In this document: piece by piece, positions 45,764 to 53,856 of the stretch
Position numbering within the stretch: position 1 is the first letter of the stretch
Layout of the letters: every line of letters starts with the position of its first letter
Assembly (NCBI GenBank): GCA_041397365.1
Contig: JAWKWT010000008.1
Span: forward strand, 124,001-188,000
Direction: 5' to 3'
Length of the DNA stretch: 64,000 nucleotides
DNA from: P52-10 sp041397365
Lineage (GTDB): Bacteria; Pseudomonadota; Alphaproteobacteria; Rhizobiales; Xanthobacteraceae
The notes under the pieces: model-generated
Seen by the model: only the letters and a program-made list of their open reading frames with translations
What the model was told of the DNA's origin: nothing
Database searches by the model: none
Translations under genes and position numbers: made by a program

Positions 45764-45852
45764 AACGTCGTTGAACGAAAGCGCGCATCGTCGCGACGAA
45801 TGGGCACGGGACACCACAGCGGCTTTCACCGCCGCATCAAGGAGAGACTGTC

Positions 45853-46110
45853 ATGATCCGCAAGCTTGTTCTCGGTTTCGCCGCTGCCGTCACCATTGGC
45901 GCCGCCGCTCTCGCTCCCACCGCCGCGTCCGCCTTCACTGTCAAGGTCGGCCATGGCCACGGCTGGCATCCGCATCACCACCATCACCGCGTTTACGTCG
46001 CTCCGCCGCTCTTCGTCGGCGCGCCGCTCGTATCGGCAAGCTGTTTCGAGAATCGGCTGGTACAGACTCGCAAGGGCCTGCGCTGGCGTACTGTGAATCT
46101 TTGTCGCTGA
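45853..46110 (+). CDS. Small secreted His-rich protein, copy 2
   Basis: The 85-aa protein has a signal peptide MIRKLVLGFAAAVTIGAAAL (cleavage near ASA, about 27), a stretch HGHGWHPHHHHHRVYV that could bind metal, a hydrophobic PPLFVGAPLV and a C-terminal module SCFENRLVQTRKGLRWRTVN + LCR with two cysteines. A good ribosome binding site AAGGAGAG lies six bases upstream. It is the intact partner of the damaged gene at 45439; the two share the C-terminal Cys...RTVNxCR module. A perfect CRP-type site upstream suggests control by a CRP/FNR-family protein. Confidence 0.75.
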   Translation: MIRKLVLGFAAAVTIGAAALAPTAASAFTVKVGHGHGWHPHHHHHRVYVAPPLFVGAPLVSASCFENRLVQTRKGLRWRTVNLCR

Positions 46111-46131
46111 AACGCGCCAGGCTTCGCTACC

Positions 46132-46165
46132 AACCCCGGCCCTCCCGGCCGGGGTTTCTTTTTGT
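46132..46165 (+). terminator. Intrinsic terminator after secreted protein copy 2
   Basis: AACCCCGGCC and GGCCGGGGTT form a perfect ten-base stem around a five-base loop, followed by TCTTTTT. Confidence 0.88.
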
Positions 46166-46334
46166 CATGTACAATCGCGCGATGCGACTTGACGCAGGCG
46201 ATTGAATGGCATTTCAGACAAAATTTACCGATCGGTCACCATCATTCGGTCGTGCACGCAACCAAATCGGCGTTTCAACATTGACGAGACGACGCTAAAT
46301 TTAATCAAACGGAACTTTCCGAGTGGAATCTGCG

Positions 46335-46517
46335 ATGTCGCGTAACTCCGTCCCGATCGATCCCGCAGCCGGCCGGGCCGTTTCGAAAGGCATCAGCGAG
46401 AAACTCAAGCAGACGCTCGGTTCCGACACTCAAATGCCGGATCGGCTCCAGGAACTTCTGAACCAGCTTCGACAGAATGAGGAATCGGGCCTGCGCGAGC
46501 ATCGCAACGGCGGCTGA
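46335..46517 (+). CDS. NepR-like anti-sigma factor, orphan
   Basis: The 60-aa protein (64 if the GTG at 46323 is used) contains ISEKLKQTLGSDTQMPDRLQ + ELLNQL, which fits the two-helix NepR pattern IGxxLRxxYxxxxxxPxPDRLxxLLxxL. NepR binds and inhibits the EcfG sigma factor until phosphorylated PhyR captures it, turning on the general stress response of alphaproteobacteria. NepR is normally beside phyR and ecfG. Here neither neighbour is present, and the next gene is an unrelated ABC-F ATPase 52 bases downstream. It may be a second NepR paralogue with its own partner. Similarity is short, so confidence is moderate. Confidence 0.62.
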   Translation: MSRNSVPIDPAAGRAVSKGISEKLKQTLGSDTQMPDRLQELLNQLRQNEESGLREHRNGG

Positions 46518-46569
46518 GCTCTCCGCGAAAAGCGGTTGCGTTCGGGCGAGCGAGCGGTGAAAAGCCCGC

Positions 46570-48435
46570 ATGCTGTCCATCACCGATATTTCCATCCGGA
46601 TCGCCGGACGTTTGCTGATCGACCATGCCACCACGCAGATCGTTCCGGGCGCGCGGGTCGGCCTCGTCGGCCGCAACGGGACCGGCAAGTCGACGCTGTT
46701 CCATGCCATCCGCGGCGACATGCCGACGGAATCCGGGCGGATTACGCTGCCGCCGCGCTGGCGCATCGGCAGCCTCGCGCAGGAAGCCCCGAGCGGCCCG
46801 GAACCGTTGATCGACGTGGTGCTCGCCGCCGACCGCGAGCGCGCGGCGCTGATGCAGGAAGCGGAAACCGCCGACGATCCGCATCGCATCGCTGAGATCC
46901 AGACGCGCTTGCAGGATATCGGCGCACATTCCGCGCCCGCGCGGGCCTCGTCGATCCTGTCCGGTCTCGGCTTCTCCAGCGACGACCAGAAGCGGCCCTG
47001 CGCGGAATTTTCCGGCGGCTGGCGCATGCGCGTCGCGCTCGCGGCGACCTTGTTCAGCGAGCCCGATCTGCTGCTGCTCGACGAGCCGACCAACTATCTC
47101 GATCTCGAAGGCACGCTGTGGCTGCAAGACCATCTGGCGCGCTATCCGCGAACCGTGATCGTCATCAGCCATGATCGCGACCTGTTGGACAATTCGGTCG
47201 ATCAGATCCTGCATCTCGACCGCACCAAGCTGACGCTCTATCGCGGCGGCTACACCTCCTTCGCCACGCAGCGCGCCGCCCGCGAATTGCTCGACGCCAA
47301 GCAGGTGAAGCGGCAGGAGGCCGAGCGCCAGCGATTGCAGGCTTTCGTCGATCGCTTCAAGGCGAAGGCGTCGAAGGCCCGCCAGGCGCAATCGCGCGTA
47401 AAACGGCTGGAGAAGATGCAGCCGATCGCAGCACTCGTGACGCAAGACGTGCGCGAGATCACCTTTCCGGAGCCGGAGCGGCTTCTGTCGCCACCGATCA
47501 TCGCCGCCGAAGGCGTCACGATCGGATACGATCCGGAGAAGCCTGTCCTCAATCGCGTCACCCTGCGCATCGACAATGACGACCGCATCGCGTTGCTCGG
47601 GCAGAACGGCAACGGCAAATCGACGCTGGTGAAATTTCTGGCCAGACGGCTCGCACCGTTCTCCGGCCGCATGACCCGCGCCGACAAGCTCTCCGTCGGC
47701 TATTTCGCCCAGCATCAGGTCGACGAACTGGACGTTCAGGGCACGCCTTACACGCATCTGCGCAAGCTGTTGCCGGACGCGCCCGAAGCGAAGGTTCGCG
47801 CGCGGGCGGGCGCGATCGGTTTCTCGTCCGCCGCAGCCGATACGCCAGTGCAGAATCTGTCCGGCGGCGAAAAGGCGCGGCTGCTGCTCGGCCTTGCGAC
47901 CTTCCACGCGCCGCAACTCATCATCCTCGACGAGCCGACCAACCATCTCGACATCGACAGCCGCGCCGCGCTGGCCGAAGCCATCAACGAATTTCCCGGC
48001 GCGGTCATCATGGTGTCGCACGACCGCTACCTGATCGACGCCTGCGCGGATCGTTTGTGGGTCGTCGCCGACCGCCGTGTGACGCCTTACGAGGGCGACC
48101 TCGACGACTATCGGCGCGAAGTTCTGTCCGCGCGCGGCCAGCGCGCGTCGTCCGATCGAGCCGAGCGCGCGGACGACAATGCGCCCCGTACGAAATCCTC
48201 GAAAGCGAACGGATCGTTGCGGCAGCAGATCGCCGAGGCCGAAGCCGAGATCGAGCGCATCAACGCGATCATCGCCAAGATCGACACCGCGCTGGCGCTG
48301 CCGGACATCTTCAGCCGCGAACCGGCGAAGGCGGCGCAACTGAGCAAGGCGCGCAGCGCCGCGGCTGACGCACTGCAACGCGCGGAGGATGCGTGGCTCA
48401 CCGCCAGCACGTCATTGGAAAACGCTGCGTCCTAA
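46570..48435 (+). CDS. ABC-F family ATPase (YheS/Uup-type)
   Basis: The 621-aa soluble protein has two ABC domains and no membrane part. Domain 1 has Walker A GRNGTGKST at 35-43, signature FSGGWRMRVALA and LLLLDEPTNYLD. The interdomain ABC-F linker (about 240-300) is helical and basic (RLQAFVDRFKAKASKARQAQ). Domain 2 has GQNGNGKST, LSGGEKARLLL and LIILDEPTNHLD. A C-terminal coiled-coil tail (about 545-615) resembles Uup. ABC-F proteins act on ribosomes, for example to resolve stalling, or in antibiotic protection. The exact subgroup is uncertain. Confidence 0.92.
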   Translation: MLSITDISIRIAGRLLIDHATTQIVPGARVGLVGRNGTGKSTLFHAIRGDMPTESGRITLPPRWRIGSLAQEAPSGPEPLIDVVLAADRERAALMQEAETADDPHRIAEIQTRLQDIGAHSAPARASSILSGLGFSSDDQKRPCAEFSGGWRMRVALAATLFSEPDLLLLDEPTNYLDLEGTLWLQDHLARYPRTVIVISHDRDLLDNSVDQILHLDRTKLTLYRGGYTSFATQRAARELLDAKQVKRQEAERQRLQAFVDRFKAKASKARQAQSRVKRLEKMQPIAALVTQDVREITFPEPERLLSPPIIAAEGVTIGYDPEKPVLNRVTLRIDNDDRIALLGQNGNGKSTLVKFLARRLAPFSGRMTRADKLSVGYFAQHQVDELDVQGTPYTHLRKLLPDAPEAKVRARAGAIGFSSAAADTPVQNLSGGEKARLLLGLATFHAPQLIILDEPTNHLDIDSRAALAEAINEFPGAVIMVSHDRYLIDACADRLWVVADRRVTPYEGDLDDYRREVLSARGQRASSDRAERADDNAPRTKSSKANGSLRQQIAEAEAEIERINAIIAKIDTALALPDIFSREPAKAAQLSKARSAAADALQRAEDAWLTASTSLENAAS

Positions 48436-48456
48436 ACTCGTCGCCTTGTCAAGGCG

Positions 48457-48999
48457 TCAGCCCTGGCGGCGCGGACGCTGGCCTTTGGTGTTGCGCGCCG
48501 GAGGCGGTGGCGGCTCTGCGCCGCGCTCCATCGACACAAGGCGGCCGGAGGTGAAACGATAGATGCCGGGACGTTCGCCATGCAGATAGGTGAGCACCGT
48601 GACGCGAGCCCCACCTTCGTTCGACACCGCAACATTGTCCGGCCGTCCCGCGGCGCGCGCGACCTCGCATTCGGTACGGCCGATCGCGATCGCCGCGGAG
48701 CCTTGCGGCGCTTCAGCCATCGGGGCGGATGGGTCCGTCAGCGCGTTGGCATCGGTCGGTGCGGCCATTCCGGCGCAGAATCCGTCCGCCGAAATCAGTT
48801 CACCGTCCGCCACCGGACGGTTGTCGGCGAAGCCTGGCGATTCGACGCTGATGGTGCGGTTGAACATGCCGGAGGGGCGATTGAACCACTCCGCGTCCTT
48901 CATCGAAAAATCCATGCCGCCACAGCCCGCCAGCAGCGGCGGTATCGCCACGATCGCAAGCGCCATCTTCCAACGCGTGCCTGAGAGCAACCAATTCAT
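48457..48999 (-). CDS. Putative lipoprotein, 180 aa
   Basis: The N-terminal signal MALAIVAIPPLLAGCGGMDF contains a lipobox LLAGC, so the mature protein would be lipid-anchored at the Cys. After a segment with DAEWFNRPSGMFNRTISVES, a conserved-looking domain has AIAIGRTECEVARAAGRPDN + VAVSNEGGARVTVLTYLHGE and RPGIYRFTSGRLVSMERG. It resembles SmpA/OmlA-like beta folds in layout only. The tail is Pro- and Arg-rich. Two starts are possible, ATG 48999 or ATG 48966; the second gives a more normal lipoprotein signal. The function is unknown. It is convergent with the ABC-F gene. Confidence 0.78.
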   Translation of the reverse strand: MNWLLSGTRWKMALAIVAIPPLLAGCGGMDFSMKDAEWFNRPSGMFNRTISVESPGFADNRPVADGELISADGFCAGMAAPTDANALTDPSAPMAEAPQGSAAIAIGRTECEVARAAGRPDNVAVSNEGGARVTVLTYLHGERPGIYRFTSGRLVSMERGAEPPPPPARNTKGQRPRRQG

Positions 49000-49317
49000 A
49001 CGCCAACCCGAAGCAACATCGACACGAGGCTCGAGAGCCTGCTTCAACTCTCGTTGAATCAGGCTCGTCGCTTATCATTTATTCGAGCATGATTCGTCCG
49101 AAAACCGGTTCCTGCTGGGATCATGCTCTGCGCAATATCAGGCGCACCGAAGCGGGCCTCGACGGAGACACCACAAAACGCGGCGTTGGCACGCTACGAC
49201 CCGCCGGTCCGGAAACGATCTAAATCGGAAAGATCATTAACGCCACTGCCCCTGCGCGGCTTCGCCGTGGGCAATGCAGGCCTCTTTCCTGGAATGTTCT
49301 TCGATCGGCCGCCTGCG
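49000..49317. other. Intergenic region between holC and the lipoprotein gene
   Basis: These 318 bases hold dispersed repeat copy 4 (49085-49128). No gene was recognised. A GC-rich inverted segment near 49245-49290 may be the transcription end of the pepA-holC unit. Confidence 0.4.
49085..49128. repeat. Dispersed intergenic repeat, copy 4
   Basis: GAGCATGA and TCATGCTC are inverted around the core CCGAAAACCGGTTCCTGC. The core matches copies 2 and 3, but the AGTGGGA part is diverged. Confidence 0.7.
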
Positions 49318-49760
49318 TCAGTTCTTGCTGCCAGCGGCCCTGCTCGTCCGGCTGCCAATAGGTGACGTCGAAGCCGTGCGATTTGGCTTTGGTCCATATA
49401 CCGCGTGCGGCTTGCAGCGCGTCGTCGTCATCGCCGTTGAACACCAGCACCAGACGCTCATAGGCCGCCGAATCCTCCGGCAGCATGTCGCATCGATCGG
49501 AAACCGAACGCTGGCACCGTTCGGATTGTCCGCTGTCACCGCGATCGGCTGTTCGGCCGCATCGCGATCGCGTCAGGTTCCATGCGGCAGGAATGAATCG
49601 TCGCTGTAGGTCCACAGATGCGCGTCGATCGTCGGCCCGTTCTCCGACGCGGTCTGCACCACCACCTTCCAGCCGCGCGCGAGCGAGCGCTCCAGAAGCG
49701 GCGGCAGGAACGCTTTCCGCCGCCTGATTTTGCAGGTGCGATAGAACAGGACTCGGTCAT
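49318..49760 (-). CDS. holC: DNA polymerase III subunit chi (several frameshifts)
   Basis: The reconstructed protein of about 147 aa is the chi subunit, which links the clamp loader to single-strand DNA-binding protein. Pieces in three frames can be ordered. The N-terminus near 49760 reads approximately MTEVLFYxLQNQAAESVLPP after correction of short indels. Then come LLERSLARGWKVVVQTASEN and TIDAHLWTYSDDSFLPHGT, then VTADNPNGASVRFPIDA, then ERLVLVFNGDDDDALQAARG and FDVTYWQPDEQGRWQ before a stop near 49318. At least four indels are needed. The start appears to overlap the stop of pepA, the usual pepA-holC order in alphaproteobacteria. Confidence 0.75.
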
Positions 49761-51249
49761 CGCCCCGCTTGCAATGATCCGCCACCAGCCGGTCGAGCAG
49801 GCGCACGTCGTAGCCGGTGCCGAAGCTGGTGTTGATGTCGGTCGAAGGCCGATGCCGGTGCCGGCGATGTCGAGATGCGCCCAGGGCGTGCCGTCGACGA
49901 AGCGTTGCAGCAACTGCGCCGCCGTGATCGAGCCGCCCCAGCGCGGGCCGGTGTTCTTCATGTCGGCGAATTTCGAATCGATCAGCTTGTCATAGGCGGG
50001 ACCGAGCGGCATCCGCCACACAAGCTCGCTCGCGGCGCGCGTCGGCGGCCGCCAGACGCTCGTTGAGTTCGTCATTGTTGGAGAACAGGCCGGCATGCTC
50101 GGTTCCGAGCGCCACCAGGATCGCCCCCGTCAGCGTGGCAAGGTCGACCATGAATTTCGGCTTGTAGGTCTTGGCGAATGCCCAGGCTATCGTCGGCTGT
50201 CGAGCCACCTTCGGCGTCGGTATTGATGATCTCGATCGCCTGCCCCGACATGGTGGTGACGATACGTTCGCCGCTGCGTTGCCGCTGTCCGGCATGTTCT
50301 CCACGAGGCCGATGGTGCTCGACGGCGTTCACCTTGGCCTTCGCGCGGCGAGCGCATGCATCAGGCCGACGACGCAGGCTGCCCCCGCCATATCGCCCTT
50401 CATTTCTTCCATGTTGCCGGCCGGTTTGATCGAGATGCCGCCGGTGTCGAAGCAGACGCCCTTGCCGACGAAGGCGACCGGCTTGTCGCCCTTCTTGCCG
50501 CCGTTCCAGCGCATCACCGCCATTCGTCCCTCGCGGACCGAGCCCTGCGCGACGCCGAGCAGCGCGCCCATGCCGAGTTTCTTCATCGCCTTGACGTCGA
50601 AAATCTGCACTTCGACACCGAGCTTGCGCAGACGCGCGGCGCGCTTGGCGAATTCTTCCGGGTACAGCACGTTCGGCGGCTCGTTGACGAGATCGCGCGC
50701 GATCAGCACGCCGTCGGTGACGGCATTGGACGGCGCGAACGCCTTCTTCGCCGCCGCGACGTCGGCCACGGCAATCGAGACCGACGCCTGCACCGGCAGG
50801 TCCTCGTCCTTCTTCTTGGTCTTGTAGAGGTCGAAGCTGTAGGCGCGCAGCCGGATGCCGGCCGCGATCGAGGCGATATCGTTCGGCTGGATCGGCCCGC
50901 CCGGCAGTTCGGCGACGACCGTCACCGTCCCGGCCCTGGCCGACAGCCGCTTGATCGTCGCCCCGCCGATCTTGATGTAGTCCTCAGCCTTCAACTCGCC
51001 GCGCTTGCCGGTGCCGGCGACCACTAGCCGGTCCACCCCGAGATTGGCGGGAGCCAGGATATCCAGCGCGGTGCCGCTCTTGCCCTTGAAGCGGCTGGCC
51101 GCCGCCGCCCGCTTCACGGTGTCCGCGGCCTTGCCGAGGAATTTCGCCGACGCCTTGCCGAACTCCAGCGATTCGTCGGTGAACAGGACAAGAACGCCCC
51201 GTGCCGGCGCTGTGAAAGGAACGAACTGGATTTTGACGGCGTCGGACAT
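49757..51249 (-). CDS. pepA: Leucyl aminopeptidase, M17 family (3' third frameshifted)
   Basis: The reconstructed enzyme of about 497 aa removes N-terminal residues from peptides using two metal ions. The N-domain and first catalytic part are intact: NEPPNVLYPEEFAKRA, VAFVGKGVCFDTGGISIKPA and GNMEEMKGDMAGAACVVGLM with metal-binding Lys and Asp. From about 50330 downward the frame changes several times, yet expected pieces follow in order: IEIINTDAEG (the NTDAEG signature), PKFMVDLATLTGAILVALG, PLGPAYDKLIDSKFADMKNT, GSITAAQLLQRFV, TPWAHLDIAGT and TDINTSFGTGYDVRLLDRLV. I chose the ATG at 51249; another lies three codons upstream. The stop is near 49757. Confidence 0.9.
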
Positions 51250-51594
51250 CGAAAGCATCCTTATCTGCTCATGAGCACAGGCTTTTCGGCCTTCGTTCCG
51301 GTGAAGACCTGCCATTTCCGCTGATTCCCCGGAAAACGGAGACGACCAGCAAATAGCGCACCAGGCGCCGACTTGCCATGGAACACTTGCCGGGCCGGCT
51401 TCAGAACGTACCCCGAACGCAACAATTAACCAAAAATTCGCGTTGTTTGCCCCCGCCATCCCTCAGCCATTTTGTTGATTAATCAATAGGATGGTAGTGT
51501 CCGGCTGGAGGACTTAAGCAGCCGCTTTCATGGGGATGGAAGCGGTGACGCGAGGTTCGCCGGCTTTTCTGGGGGATGGGGATCGCATCGCACG
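51250..51594. other. Divergent intergenic region between pepA and lptF
   Basis: These 345 bases hold no gene that I can support. An AT-rich island with a 12-base palindrome (51475-51486) lies about 110 bases before lptF and is the likely promoter and operator area for the lpt operon. Confidence 0.45.
51475..51486. promoter_or_regulatory. AT-rich palindrome upstream of lptF
   Basis: TTGATTAATCAA is a perfect 12-base palindrome in an otherwise GC-rich context. It resembles the outer half-sites TTGAT/ATCAA of FNR/FixK-type boxes but without their four-base spacer (only TTGAT-TA-ATCAA), so an FNR-family site is not a good match. It may be a site for another dimeric regulator or an AT-rich promoter part. 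Confidence 0.35.
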
Positions 51595-52755
51595 ATGGGG
51601 TCGACTGATCGCTATATCTTTCGGCTGACGGCGACGGCTTTCGTCGTCGTGCTCGTTAGCCTGACGGCAGCCGTGTGGCTGACCCAGGCGCTGCGCGGAA
51701 TCGACATCATGACCGGGCGCGGCCAGACCGTGTTCGTGTTCCTGGCGCTGACGACCCTGGTCATTCCCTATCTGCTGCTGGTGATCGCGCCGCTCGCGCT
51801 GCTGGTCGCCATCGCCTATGTGCTGAACCGGCTCGCCACCGATTCCGAGATCATCGTCCTCAACGCCTGCGGCCTGAATCCGTGGCGGCTGTTCCGCCCG
51901 TTCTTTTTCGTCGCCGCGGCGGTGTCCGTGCTGGTGTTCGCGATTTCCGCCTACATCGCGCCGCACTCGCTGCGCGTCGCCAATCTGATGCGCCGCGAGA
52001 TCGCCACCGACGTCGTCAGCAACGTGCTGCAAACCGGTCAGTTTCTCGACATCGAGCCGAACCTGACGCTGCGGGTGCGCGAGCGCCAGCCGGGCGGGCT
52101 GCTCAGCGGCATCTTCGTCGACGACCGGCGCGACCCGAAGGAACGCACGACCATCATCGCCGATCGCGGCAGCATCCTGAAGAACGAGCGCGGCGCGTTC
52201 CTCGTGCTCGAAGACGGGACGCTGCAACGCGCCGAAGCCTCGCGCCGCGATCCGGCGCTGGTCGCCTTCGACAGCTACGCCTTCGACATGTCCAAATTCG
52301 CCAGCGCGCCGAAGGACATCATCTACACGGTGCGCGAACGCTATCTGTGGGAGTTGCTTTCGCCCGACCCGGCCGATCCGCTGTTCAAGGCATTTCCCGG
52401 CCAGTTCCGCGCCGACCTGCATGAACGGCTGAGCGCCCCACTCTACCCGTTCGTGTTCGCGATGATGACGTTCGCGTTTCTCGGCGCGCCGCGCACGACG
52501 CGGCAGAGCCGCACGCTGTCGATGACCAGCACCGTCTTCGCCGTCGTCGGCCTGCGCGTGATCGGCTTCGCGCTGATCGTGCTGGCGGCGACATCGGCGG
52601 CCGCGGTGCCGCTGCATTACCTGTTCATCGTCGCGGCGTTCGTGTTGAGCGCCTGGACGATCTCGAAGGCGGTCATCATCGAGCCGCCGCAGGTCCTCAC
52701 CGACATGATTTCCGCCTGGAGCGAACGGCTCCAGCGGCGGTTCGCGGTCTCGTGA
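51595..52755 (+). CDS. lptF: LPS export ABC transporter permease LptF
   Basis: The 386-aa inner-membrane subunit of the LptB2FGC exporter takes lipopolysaccharide from the inner membrane. It has six transmembrane helices: three N-terminal (TAFVVVLVSLTAAVWLTQAL; about 55-80; FFFVAAAVSVLVFAISAYIA) and three C-terminal from about residue 285. A periplasmic beta-jellyroll domain (about 130-280) separates the two sets. DSEIIVLNACGLNPWRLFRP is the coupling-helix region that contacts the LptB ATPase. It begins the operon lptF-lptG-lptD-surA-pdxA-rsmA, ten bases before lptG. Confidence 0.94.
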   Translation: MGSTDRYIFRLTATAFVVVLVSLTAAVWLTQALRGIDIMTGRGQTVFVFLALTTLVIPYLLLVIAPLALLVAIAYVLNRLATDSEIIVLNACGLNPWRLFRPFFFVAAAVSVLVFAISAYIAPHSLRVANLMRREIATDVVSNVLQTGQFLDIEPNLTLRVRERQPGGLLSGIFVDDRRDPKERTTIIADRGSILKNERGAFLVLEDGTLQRAEASRRDPALVAFDSYAFDMSKFASAPKDIIYTVRERYLWELLSPDPADPLFKAFPGQFRADLHERLSAPLYPFVFAMMTFAFLGAPRTTRQSRTLSMTSTVFAVVGLRVIGFALIVLAATSAAAVPLHYLFIVAAFVLSAWTISKAVIIEPPQVLTDMISAWSERLQRRFAVS

Positions 52756-52765
52756 GGTCGCACCG

Positions 52766-53854
52766 ATGATGATGACCAACACGCTCGGACGCTACTTCGC
52801 CGGCAAATTCGTCGGCACCGCGCTCGCGGTGTTTTCGGGCATCTTCGTGCTCGTGCTGCTGATCGACTATATCGAGATGAGCCGCCGCACCTCCGGCATC
52901 GCCGCCGCCTCCGCCGGGATGGTGGCGCTGACCTCGGCCTATCGCGTGCCGCAACTGCTGGAGCGGATGATGCCGTTCTGCGTGCTGGTGGCGACCATGG
53001 TCTGCTATCTCGGTCTTTCGCGGCGCTATGAACTGGTGGTCGCGCGCGCGGCCGGCATTTCCGCCTGGCAGTTCCTCACTCCGGCGCTGGTCAGCGCGCT
53101 GGTGCTCGGCGCAGGCGCAACGCTGGTCTACAATCCGGTCTCGGCGACCTTGCAGGAACGCGCCAAGCAGATGGAGGCGACCTTCTTCGCCAAGAACGAG
53201 AACCTGCAAGAGACCGCCGGCTTCTGGCTGAATCAGGTCGCCAGCGACGGCCAGACCATCATCAATGCCCGCAACAGCCAGCAGCGCGGCACCGTGCTGA
53301 CCGGCCTCACCGTGTTCCGCTTCAACACCGAGGGTCGCTTCGTCGAGCGAATCGAAGCCAACGAGGCGGTGCTGGAACCCGGCTTCTGGGTGTTGAAGGG
53401 CGTCCGCCGCTTCCAGCTCGACCAGCCGCGAATCGAGCAGGAGACGTTCCGCATCGCGACGAATCTGTCCGCCGATCAGGTGCTGGGCCGATTCGCCACA
53501 CCCGACAGCGTCCCGTTCTGGGAATTGCCCGAATACATCGAATCCTCGGTCAAATCGGGTGCGTCCGGAGCCGGATATCGGCTCCAATTCCACAAATTGC
53601 TGGCCCAGCCGTTCCTGCTGGCGGCGATGGTGTTGCTGGCATCCGCCACCAGCCTGAAATTCATCCGTCTCGGGGGTGTCCAGAAGCTGGTTTTGGGTGG
53701 AGTTATCGCCGGCTTTCTGCTTTACGTCCTGTCGAAAGCGACTGAAGACTTGAGCAAAGCCGAGCTGATGCATCCTTTCATTGCCGCTTGGCTTCCGATC
53801 GTTGTCGGCAGCTTCACGGGCGTTCTGGCGCTCCTGTATCAGGAGGACGGTTAG
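52766..53854 (+). CDS. lptG: LPS export ABC transporter permease LptG
   Basis: The 362-aa partner of LptF has the same architecture: three N-terminal helices (FVGTALAVFSGIFVLVLLID; MMPFCVLVATMVCYLGLSRR + YELVVARAAGIS coupling region; FLTPALVSALVLGAGATLVY), a periplasmic jellyroll (about 115-265) and three C-terminal helices ending in ELMHPFIAAWLPIVVGSFTG. Several Met codons lie at the start; the first (52766) is kept. LptF and LptG together form the lateral gate for LPS. The stop is just ahead of the lptD start. Confidence 0.94.
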   Translation: MMMTNTLGRYFAGKFVGTALAVFSGIFVLVLLIDYIEMSRRTSGIAAASAGMVALTSAYRVPQLLERMMPFCVLVATMVCYLGLSRRYELVVARAAGISAWQFLTPALVSALVLGAGATLVYNPVSATLQERAKQMEATFFAKNENLQETAGFWLNQVASDGQTIINARNSQQRGTVLTGLTVFRFNTEGRFVERIEANEAVLEPGFWVLKGVRRFQLDQPRIEQETFRIATNLSADQVLGRFATPDSVPFWELPEYIESSVKSGASGAGYRLQFHKLLAQPFLLAAMVLLASATSLKFIRLGGVQKLVLGGVIAGFLLYVLSKATEDLSKAELMHPFIAAWLPIVVGSFTGVLALLYQEDG

Positions 53855-53856
53855 TC

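Noticed and set aside
46311..46334. EcfG-type promoter (GGAAC...CGTT) at the NepR-like gene
   Set aside because: GGAAC is present, but the -10 would be CGAT and would overlap the start codon, leaving no leader.
51475..51486. FNR/FixK box upstream of lptF
   Set aside because: TTGAT and ATCAA half-sites are separated by two bases instead of the four-base spacer that FNR-family sites need.
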